Assembly (NCBI GenBank): GCA_025728385.1
Contig: JAOBJV010000002.1
Location: 1 to 64,000, forward strand
DNA from: Lightella neohaematopini
GTDB taxonomy: Bacteria > Pseudomonadota > Gammaproteobacteria > Enterobacterales > Enterobacteriaceae
Length of the DNA stretch: 64,000 nucleotides
Reading direction: 5' to 3'
A program made the translations under genes and the position numbers. The notes beneath the pieces were generated by a model. The model saw only the letters and a program-made list of their open reading frames with translations, was not told the DNA's origin and made no database searches. Shown here piece after piece: positions 56,852-64,000 of the stretch. Every line of letters starts with the position of its first letter. Positions within the stretch are counted from its first letter, which is position 1.

Positions 56852-57280
56852 ATGGCTAAACAAATAAAATCTATAGTTAAATTACAAATACCATCTGGAG
56901 TAGCTACTCCATCTCCACCAATTGGTCCTGCTTTAGGACAACATGGAGTTAATATTATGGAATTTTGTAAAAAGTTTAATAATATGACTTCCGGAATGAA
57001 GAATAATACTCCATTACCTACTATAATAACAGTTTATACTGATAATTCTTTTACTTTTGTATGTAAAAGCCCGCCGGTTACTTTTTTATTAAAACAAATA
57101 ATTAATATAGAGACAGGTTCTAAAAAACCAGGATGTGATATAGTTGGTAAAGTTAGTTATAGCATGATAAAAGAAATTGCTCAATTAAAAATAAAAGATA
57201 TGAATACTATTAAGTTAGAATCAGTAATCAAATCTATTATTGGTTCAGCTACATCTATGGGAATAACTATTGATGAGTAA
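56852..57280 (+). CDS. rplK: 50S ribosomal protein L11
   Basis: Stalk-base protein at the GTPase-associated centre. It has 142 residues, as in E. coli. VKLQIPSGVATPSPPIGPAL and GQHGVNIMEFCKKFN are the family start, and the proline-rich N-terminal hinge is intact. It overlaps rplA by 8 bases. Confidence 0.98.
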   Translation: MAKQIKSIVKLQIPSGVATPSPPIGPALGQHGVNIMEFCKKFNNMTSGMKNNTPLPTIITVYTDNSFTFVCKSPPVTFLLKQIINIETGSKKPGCDIVGKVSYSMIKEIAQLKIKDMNTIKLESVIKSIIGSATSMGITIDE

Positions 57281-57980
57281 AATAAGTAAAAGAATGAATA
57301 ATTTATATAAAAAGATAGATAGTAATAGATGCTATGAAATTAGTCAAGCAATTGATATTTTAAAAGAAAATAATACTATTAAATTTATTGAGAGTATTGA
57401 TGTTGCTATAAAACTTAATATTAATACTAAAAAAATAGATCATAATATTAAAAATACAGTTATTTTACCTCATAGTAATGGTCAAATAATGAAGATAGCA
57501 GTTTTTACTCAAGATAAAGAACAAATTAAATTAATTAAAAAAATTGGTATTACCATGATTGGTATGGAAGAATTATTTTCTTATATAAAAAATCATAAAA
57601 AAGAAAAAATAAATTTTGTTATAGCATCACCAGATGCTATGCCATTAGTTAGTAAATTAGGTAATATATTAGGACCAAGAAATATTATGCCTAATCCTAA
57701 GTTAGGTACTGTTACTAATGATATTATTACAGTAATTAATGAAATAAAATTAGGAAAGATTATTTATTATAATGATAAATATGGAATTATACACGCCTCT
57801 ATAGGTAGAATAAATTTTAGTAAAGATAAAATAATAGAAAATTTAAAAACATTAATGTTATCAATAATTAAAAGTAAATTCATCATAAATAAAAGTAACT
57901 TAATAAGTCGGGTACATCTATCTACAACTATGGGTATTGGTATTAATATTAATTTTTTAAGTATACTAAAAAATAAATAA
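57273..57980 (+). CDS. rplA: 50S ribosomal protein L1
   Basis: L1-stalk protein that moves deacylated tRNA out of the E site, and in E. coli repressor of rplKA. I chose the ATG at 57273 (MSKISKRMNNLYK), giving 235 residues (E. coli 234). FIESIDVAIKLNINTKKIDH, IASPDAMPLVSKLGNILGPR and MPNPKLGTVT are intact, while the C-terminal third is drifted. The start lies within the end of rplK, so translation is probably coupled. Confidence 0.97.
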   Translation: MSKISKRMNNLYKKIDSNRCYEISQAIDILKENNTIKFIESIDVAIKLNINTKKIDHNIKNTVILPHSNGQIMKIAVFTQDKEQIKLIKKIGITMIGMEELFSYIKNHKKEKINFVIASPDAMPLVSKLGNILGPRNIMPNPKLGTVTNDIITVINEIKLGKIIYYNDKYGIIHASIGRINFSKDKIIENLKTLMLSIIKSKFIINKSNLISRVHLSTTMGIGININFLSILKNK

Positions 57981-58045
57981 TGTTTATAAATTTTTTAACA
58001 AAGTATAATTTTAATTAATAATTACTTTATATAATAAGAGTTATT

Positions 58046-58531
58046 ATGATTTTAAATATTAATGAAAAATCTAATATTATAAATAATATTCGTAAATTAT
58101 TTACTAATGCATTATCTATTGTTGTTGCTAATTATCATGGTGTTAATGCAAATGAAATTAATTCTCTGAGAAAAAATGCATATCAACAAAATATTAGTAT
58201 TTTTGTAATAAAAAATACTTTGATTAATCGTGTTATTAAAGAAAATAATAATTTTAAATGTTTATTTAACTTATTTAATGGACCAACGTTAATTGCTTGT
58301 TCATCTAAACATCCCGGTATTGCTGCACGTTTATTATATAATTTTTCTAAAAATACTAAATTAAAAATAAAATTAGCATGTTTTAATGGTAATATTATAC
58401 ATAAATCAAAAATAAACTATTTAGTTAATATGCCAACATATGAAGAAGCTATTATTAATATTATTAAATTGTTAAAAGAAGTTTCTTTATTAAGATTACT
58501 TAGAGTATTAAATTGTATAAAAAATAATTAA
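58046..58531 (+). CDS. rplJ: 50S ribosomal protein L10
   Basis: Stalk base that anchors L7/L12 dimers. It has 161 residues (E. coli 165). LSIVVANYHGVNANEINSLR, FVIKNTLINRVI and NGPTLIACSSKHPGIAARLL correspond to family blocks. A C-terminal helix (about 130-161) that binds L7/L12 is present but Asn/Lys/Ile shifted. It precedes rplL by 24 bases. Confidence 0.96.
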   Translation: MILNINEKSNIINNIRKLFTNALSIVVANYHGVNANEINSLRKNAYQQNISIFVIKNTLINRVIKENNNFKCLFNLFNGPTLIACSSKHPGIAARLLYNFSKNTKLKIKLACFNGNIIHKSKINYLVNMPTYEEAIINIIKLLKEVSLLRLLRVLNCIKNN

Positions 58532-58555
58532 TTACATTATAAATTAAGGATTATT

Positions 58556-58921
58556 ATGTCTATTTCTAAAGAAAATATCATAGATGCAATTAGTAATATG
58601 TCAATAACTGATATAAGTGAATTAATATCTATGTTAGAAAAAAAATTTAATGTTGTAACTAGTGCTATAAGTAATAATGTTGTAAATACTACCGAAGTAC
58701 CAGAAGAACAAACAGAATTTAGTTTATTTCTAGACAAAATTGGTACAAATAAAATTTCTGTTATTAAAGTAGTTCGTAGTATTACTGGATTAGGTTTAAA
58801 AGAAGCAAAAGATTTAGTTGAATCAGCTCCAGTATTAATAAAAGATTCATTAAGTAAAATTGATGCAAATGGTATAAAACAGGATTTGGAAAAAGTTGGT
58901 GCTTCTGTTACGATAAAGTAA
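58556..58921 (+). CDS. rplL: 50S ribosomal protein L7/L12
   Basis: Flexible stalk protein that recruits translation GTPases. It has 121 residues, as in E. coli. The N-terminal dimerisation domain (about 1-35; ENIIDAISNMSITDISELI) is followed by a hinge that is polar (Thr, Glu, Asn rich) where E. coli has alanine-rich sequence, and by a conserved C-terminal domain (KISVIKVVRSITGLGLKEAK, DLVESAP). The 75-base spacer to rpoB shows no clear attenuator. Confidence 0.97.
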   Translation: MSISKENIIDAISNMSITDISELISMLEKKFNVVTSAISNNVVNTTEVPEEQTEFSLFLDKIGTNKISVIKVVRSITGLGLKEAKDLVESAPVLIKDSLSKIDANGIKQDLEKVGASVTIK

Positions 58922-58996
58922 AATAATCAAAAAATAGAATTCGTATTACGAATAACTTATAGTACTGTTTGTTTACTAATATAATAGGTGAATAAT

Positions 58997-61900
58997 ATGT
59001 TATATTCTAATGCTGAAAAAATAAGAATCCGTAAAGATTTTGGTAAAAGACAACAAATATTAGATGTACCATATCTTTTATCTATTCAACTAGAATCTTT
59101 TAAGAAATTTATTGAATATGATCCTGATGGTAAAGTTGGTTTAGAATCAGTTTTTCGTTCTATTTTTCCTATCAAAAATTATAGTAAAAATGCAATATTA
59201 GAATATTATAGTTATTATATTGAACAACCAATTTTTGATGTTAATGAATGTAAGACACGGGGCATGACTTATTCAGCTTCACTAAAAGTTAAATTACGTT
59301 TAATAGTTTACGATAATGATATATTAAATAATAAAATTAAATATGAAAAAGAACAAGAAGTTTATATGGGAGAAATCCCATTAATGACAAATAGTGGTAC
59401 TTTTATTATTAATGGTATTGAACGAGTTGTAGTATCGCAGTTACATCGTAGTCCTGGAGTATTTTTTGATAGTGATAAAGGAAAAACTCATTCTTCTGGT
59501 AAGATACTATACAATGCTCGTATTATTCCTTATAGAGGTTCTTGGTTAGATTTTGAATTTGATTCTAAAGATAACTTATTTGTACGTATTGATAGAAGAA
59601 GAAAGTTACCTGTTACTGTACTATTACATGCTTTAGGTTATAATAATAATCAAATACTAGATATATTTTTTGATAAAGTAGTTTACAATATTAATAATAG
59701 TAAAATTAAGATGATACTAGTACCAGAAAGATTAAGAGGTGAAACTGCATTATTTGATATAAAATATAATGGTATTGTTTATGTTAAACAAGGTAGAAGA
59801 ATTACTTATAATCATATTAAGTCATTAATAAATGATCGTGTAAGTGAAATAGAAATACCAGTTGATTATATTATTGGTAAAATATTAGCTAAAGATTATT
59901 TTGATAATAATAAAAAATTAATAGTACAAGCAAATACTAAAATTACCCTAGAAATATTAAAAAAACTTAGTTATTTTAACTATTCTCAAATAGAAACAAT
60001 TTTTACTAATGATTTAGATCATGGTGCATTTATATCAGAAACTATTAAAATTGATCCAACTTATGATCGTATCACAGCCTTAACAGAAATATATCGTGTT
60101 ATTAGACCAGGTGAACCTCCAACTAAAGATACAATTGAAAATATGTTTAATAATATATTTTTTTCTCCTGACCGATATGATTTATCTTTAGTTGGGAGAA
60201 TGAAATTTAATAAATCTCTTTTATGTAATGAAGATTATAATAATGGATTACTTACTAAAAGAGATATTATATTAGTAATAAAAAAACTAATAGACATTAG
60301 AAATGGAAAAGGGGAAGTAGATGATATTGATCATTTAGGCAATCGACGTATTCGTTCTGTAGGTGAAATGGCAGAAAATCAATTTCGTATTGGTTTACTT
60401 AGAGTAGAAAAAACTGTAAAGGAAAGATTATCTATTGGAGACTTGAATAATTTAATGCCTCAAGAACTTATAAATGCCAAACCAATTTCTGCTGCAATAA
60501 AAGAATTTTTTGGGTCTAGTCAATTGTCACAATTTATGGATCAAAATAATCCATTATCAGAAATAACTCATAAGAGACGTATATCTGCTTTAGGACCTGG
60601 GGGTTTAACAAGAGAACGAGCTGGGTTTGAAGTAAGAGATGTTCATCCTACTCATTATGGACGTGTTTGCCCTATAGAAACACCAGAAGGACCTAATATA
60701 GGATTAATTAACTCATTATCTGTATATGCTCGTATTAATAATTACGGTTTTCTTGAAACACCATATCGTGTTGTAAAAAATGGTATTGTATCTAACAATA
60801 TTCATTATTTATCTGCAATAGAAGAAACTAATTATATAATAGCACAAGCTAATACTAATATAGATAGTAATGGTCATTTTATTGATGAATTTATTATTTG
60901 TCGCCATAAAGGTGAATCTAGTTTATTTGCTAAAAAACAGGTTAATTATATGGATGTTTCAACTCAACAAATAGTTTCTGTTGGTGCATCATTAATACCA
61001 TTTTTGGAACACGATGATGCAAATAGAGCTTTAATGGGAGCTAATATGCAACGTCAAGCAATACCTACATTAAAAACAGAAGCTCCATTGGTTGGTACTG
61101 GAATGGAACGTATTGTTGCAGCAGATTCTGGAGTGACAATCATAGCTAATAGAAGTGGTATAGTCCAATATATGGATGCAACAAAAATTATTATTAAAGT
61201 TAATTCAAATGATGTAAACTGTAATGATATTGGTATTGATATATATAACTTAATAAAATATACTCGTTCTAATCAAAATACTTGTATTAATCAAATTCCT
61301 TGTGTAAATATTGGTGACATAGTTAATAAAGGTGATGTATTAGCTGACGGTCCAGCTACAAATTTAGGTGAATTAGCTTTAGGACAAAATATGCGTATTG
61401 CTTTTATGCCGTGGAATGGATATAATTTTGAAGATTCAATGTTAATTTCTGAAAAAGTAGTACAAAAAGATAGATTTACTACTATTCATATTCAAGAACT
61501 ATCTTGTATAGCTAGAGATACTAAATTAGGAGCAGAAGATATTACATCAGATATTCCTAATGTAAGCGAATCTGCATTATCTAAATTAGATGAATCAGGT
61601 ATAGTATACGTTGGTGCTGAAGTAACTGGTGGAGATATTTTAGTTGGTAAAGTTACACCTAAAGGTGAAACTCAGTTAACACCTGAAGAAAAACTACTTA
61701 GAGCTATTTTTGGAGAAAAAGCATCAGATGTAAAAGATTCTTCTTTAAGAGTTCCAAATGGAGTTTTTGGTACTGTAATTGATGTACAAATATTTACTAG
61801 AGATGGTATAAAAAAAGATAAACGTACTTTAGAAATCGAAAATAATAAAATAGAAAACATAAAAAAAGCTCTTGTTGAAGAATTACAAGTACTAGAACAT

Positions 61901-63022
61901 AATTTATTTACTTTTGTATATAATTTACTAATAGATAATAATATTAAACCAGAACTAATTAATAAAATACCTAAAGATAAGTGGTTTAATATCAATATTA
62001 AAAACGCTAATGATAAACAAAAGTTATCTATACTTCATAAACAATTTAATAATATAAAAAATAATTTTGACAAACAATTAAAATTAAAAATAAAAAAAAT
62101 AACTCAAGGTGATGATTTAGCTCCTGGAATATTAAAAATAGTTAAGATATACTTAGCAGTAAAAAGGTATATTCAACCTGGAGATAAAATGGCTGGTCGT
62201 CATGGTAATAAGGGAGTAATTTCTAAGATTTGTCCTGTCGAAGATATGCCTTATGATGAAAATGGAGTACCAGTTGATATTGTATTAAATCCATTAGGTG
62301 TACCATCACGTATGAATATTGGTCAAATTTTAGAAACTCACCTAGGTATGGCAGCAAAATGTATTGGTAATAAAATTCATAATATGTTAAAGCAAAACTC
62401 TAATGTACTAGAAATAAAAGATTTTATACAACAAGTTTATGATATTGGTAATAGTACGAGACAAAAAGTAAATTTGGATAATTTATCAAATAATGATATA
62501 ATTAAGTTAGCGAGAAGTTTACAAAATGGTATACCAATTGCTACTCCAGTATTTGATGGAGCTAAAGAAGAAGAAATAAAACAGCTACTAAAATTAGCTA
62601 ATATAGCTACATCAGGGCAAATTACTTTATTTGATGGTAGAACAGGAGAAAAATTTGAGCGACCAGTAACTGTTGGATATATGTATATGTTAAAATTAAA
62701 TCATTTAGTAGATGATAAAATGCATGCTCGTTCTACTGGATCTTATAGTTTAGTAACCCAACAACCATTAGGTGGTAAAGCTCAGTTTGGTGGTCAAAGG
62801 TTTGGTGAAATGGAAGTTTGGGCATTAGAAGCATATGGAGCTGCGTATACATTGCAAGAGATGTTAACTGTTAAATCAGATGATGTTAGCGGAAGAACAA
62901 AAATGTATAAAAATATAGTAGATAATAATCATACTATGGAACCTAATATACCTGAATCATTTAATGTATTACTCAAAGAAATACGTTCTTTAGCTATTAA
63001 TATAGAATTAGAAGAAAATTAA
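58997..63022 (+). CDS. rpoB: RNA polymerase beta subunit
   Basis: Catalytic beta subunit. I chose the ATG at 58997 (MLYSNAEKIRIRKDFGKR) rather than an in-frame GTG 9 bases upstream, because it fits E. coli MVYSYTEKKRIRKDFGKR; it gives 1341 residues (E. coli 1342). The rifampicin pocket GSSQLSQFMDQNNPLSEITH, HKRRISALGPGGLTRERAG, the PTHYGRVCPIETPEGPNIGL block and the C-terminal KMHARSTGSYSLVTQQPLGG with FGEMEVWALEAYGAA are intact. The pocket keeps the residues of rifampicin-sensitive enzymes. Full length contrasts with the trimming of many neighbours. Confidence 0.98.
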   Translation: MLYSNAEKIRIRKDFGKRQQILDVPYLLSIQLESFKKFIEYDPDGKVGLESVFRSIFPIKNYSKNAILEYYSYYIEQPIFDVNECKTRGMTYSASLKVKLRLIVYDNDILNNKIKYEKEQEVYMGEIPLMTNSGTFIINGIERVVVSQLHRSPGVFFDSDKGKTHSSGKILYNARIIPYRGSWLDFEFDSKDNLFVRIDRRRKLPVTVLLHALGYNNNQILDIFFDKVVYNINNSKIKMILVPERLRGETALFDIKYNGIVYVKQGRRITYNHIKSLINDRVSEIEIPVDYIIGKILAKDYFDNNKKLIVQANTKITLEILKKLSYFNYSQIETIFTNDLDHGAFISETIKIDPTYDRITALTEIYRVIRPGEPPTKDTIENMFNNIFFSPDRYDLSLVGRMKFNKSLLCNEDYNNGLLTKRDIILVIKKLIDIRNGKGEVDDIDHLGNRRIRSVGEMAENQFRIGLLRVEKTVKERLSIGDLNNLMPQELINAKPISAAIKEFFGSSQLSQFMDQNNPLSEITHKRRISALGPGGLTRERAGFEVRDVHPTHYGRVCPIETPEGPNIGLINSLSVYARINNYGFLETPYRVVKNGIVSNNIHYLSAIEETNYIIAQANTNIDSNGHFIDEFIICRHKGESSLFAKKQVNYMDVSTQQIVSVGASLIPFLEHDDANRALMGANMQRQAIPTLKTEAPLVGTGMERIVAADSGVTIIANRSGIVQYMDATKIIIKVNSNDVNCNDIGIDIYNLIKYTRSNQNTCINQIPCVNIGDIVNKGDVLADGPATNLGELALGQNMRIAFMPWNGYNFEDSMLISEKVVQKDRFTTIHIQELSCIARDTKLGAEDITSDIPNVSESALSKLDESGIVYVGAEVTGGDILVGKVTPKGETQLTPEEKLLRAIFGEKASDVKDSSLRVPNGVFGTVIDVQIFTRDGIKKDKRTLEIENNKIENIKKALVEELQVLEHNLFTFVYNLLIDNNIKPELINKIPKDKWFNINIKNANDKQKLSILHKQFNNIKNNFDKQLKLKIKKITQGDDLAPGILKIVKIYLAVKRYIQPGDKMAGRHGNKGVISKICPVEDMPYDENGVPVDIVLNPLGVPSRMNIGQILETHLGMAAKCIGNKIHNMLKQNSNVLEIKDFIQQVYDIGNSTRQKVNLDNLSNNDIIKLARSLQNGIPIATPVFDGAKEEEIKQLLKLANIATSGQITLFDGRTGEKFERPVTVGYMYMLKLNHLVDDKMHARSTGSYSLVTQQPLGGKAQFGGQRFGEMEVWALEAYGAAYTLQEMLTVKSDDVSGRTKMYKNIVDNNHTMEPNIPESFNVLLKEIRSLAINIELEEN

Positions 63023-63052
63023 TTATTTATAATATTAAATAGGACATATTTA

Positions 63053-64000
63053 GTGGAAAAATTTACATATTCTTTAAAATTTAAGAATATTATTGATGAA
63101 TTTGATAAAATTAAAATTTCTTTAGCTTCTCCAGAAGTTATTCGTTCATGGTCGTTTGGCGAAGTAAAAAAACCAGAGACAATTAATTATCGAACTTTTA
63201 AACCAGAACGTGATGGATTATTTTGTGCTCGTATCTTTGGTCCTATTAAAGATTATGAATGTTTGTGTGGTAAGTACAAACGTTTAAAACATAGAGGTAT
63301 AGTTTGTGAAAAATGCGGCGTTGAAGTAACTCAAACAAAAGTTCGACGTGAAAGGATGGGACATATTGAATTAGCATCACCAATAGCTCATACCTGGTTT
63401 TTAAAATCGCTGCCATCTCGCATTGGTTTAATTTTAGATATGCCACTAAAAGATATAGAAAAAATTTTGTATTTTGAATCCTATATAGTAACTAATACTA
63501 ATATATCAGAACTATCTTATCGACAAGTTTTAACCGAAGAACAATATATTAATGCTTTAGAAAATTTTGGTAATGATTTTGATGCAAAAATAGGTGCTGA
63601 AGCTATACAATTCTTATTAAAAGAAATTAATCTTAAAAACGAGTGTAACATTTTACGTAATGAATTAAAAAATGTTAATTCTGAAACTAAGAGAAAAAAA
63701 ATCACTAAGCGTATTAAATTATTAGAATCATTTATTCAAAGTAGTAATAAGCCAGAATGGATGATATTAACTGTATTACCAGTGTTACCACCTGAATTAA
63801 GACCATTAGTTCCACTAGACGGTGGTCGTTTTGCTACTTCTGATTTAAATGATTTATATAGAAGGGTAATTAATCGTAATAATCGTTTAAAACGATTATT
63901 AGATTTATCAGCTCCTGATATTATAGTTCGTAATGAAAAACGTATGTTACAAGAAGCAGTAGACGCATTATTAGATAATGGACGTCGGGGAAAAATTCTT
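63053..64000 (+). CDS. rpoC: RNA polymerase beta' subunit, N-terminal part (cut by window end)
   Basis: The first 316 codons of beta', running off the window. The start is a GTG at 63053, as in E. coli, after AGGAC. The zinc ribbon C70, C72, C85 and C88 (YECLCGKYKRLKHRG, then CEKCG), FGEVKKPETINYRTFKPERD, and the switch/lid region WMILTVLPVLPPELRPLVPL, then RRVINRNNRLKRLLDL and NEKRMLQEAVDALLDNGRRG, are all conserved. The catalytic NADFDGD lies beyond the edge. Confidence 0.98.
   Translation, partial: MEKFTYSLKFKNIIDEFDKIKISLASPEVIRSWSFGEVKKPETINYRTFKPERDGLFCARIFGPIKDYECLCGKYKRLKHRGIVCEKCGVEVTQTKVRRERMGHIELASPIAHTWFLKSLPSRIGLILDMPLKDIEKILYFESYIVTNTNISELSYRQVLTEEQYINALENFGNDFDAKIGAEAIQFLLKEINLKNECNILRNELKNVNSETKRKKITKRIKLLESFIQSSNKPEWMILTVLPVLPPELRPLVPLDGGRFATSDLNDLYRRVINRNNRLKRLLDLSAPDIIVRNEKRMLQEAVDALLDNGRRGKIL

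Noticed and set aside
1..64000. tRNA, rRNA, CRISPR, insertion sequences, prophage, riboswitches
   Set aside because: Scanning the spacers showed no GTTCRANYC-type tRNA arms, repeat-spacer arrays, transposase motifs or long conserved leaders; nearly all spacers are under 300 bases.

Overview
The window is a very AT-rich (by eye only about a fifth to a quarter G+C), gene-dense stretch of a reduced gammaproteobacterial genome. The proteins are closest in length and motif to the Escherichia coli set, local gene order matches E. coli block by block, and there are no mobile elements, phage genes, CRISPR arrays, rRNAs or tRNAs that I can see. This fits an obligate insect endosymbiont of the Enterobacterales. 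Loss of dnaA together with retained lipid A, folate-precursor and biotin genes resembles blood-feeder symbionts such as Wigglesworthia, but the host and species cannot be settled from this window.

Layout. 1-1983: ghosts of ubiH and ubiI (ubiquinone hydroxylases), full of stops and frameshifts. 2.2-7.3 kb: asnS, then kdsB-ycaR-lpxK-msbA (lipid A and KDO). 7.4-13.6 kb: rpsA, aroA, glyS, glyQ (cmk and ihfB missing). 13.8-15.3 kb: an AI-2E family membrane protein and a small heat-shock protein. 15.4-22.9 kb: gyrB and dnaN facing left, then rpmH-rnpA-yidD-yidC-mnmE facing right; recF and dnaA are gone from their usual places and rnpA carries a frameshift at a run of nine T. 22.9-27.3 kb: ssb, dnaB and plsB. 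27.3-28.2 kb: a nearly full-length ubiA ghost. 28.2-31.1 kb: aroE-tsaC facing left, def-fmt facing right. 31.1-44.5 kb: the complete alpha, spc and S10 ribosomal operons on the minus strand (rplQ to rpsJ), including rpmJ. 44.7-51.3 kb: bioH, pckA, aroK-aroB-rpe-trpS-pabA. 51.5-64 kb: rpsL-rpsG-fusA-tuf running directly into secE-nusG-rplKAJL-rpoB-rpoC (rpoC cut by the window edge), so that the str and rif clusters, distant in E. coli, are joined through one tuf gene.

How it works together. The window is mostly translation, transcription and replication machinery. Around it sits a small metabolic set: four shikimate enzymes (aroA, aroB, aroE, aroK) that feed chorismate to pabA for folate, bioH for biotin, pckA for PEP, plsB for phospholipid, and kdsB, lpxK and msbA for an outer membrane. 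Three ubiquinone genes at two separate loci are dead but still readable, so the ubiquinone pathway seems to have been lost as a unit, later than genes such as dnaA, of which nothing is left.
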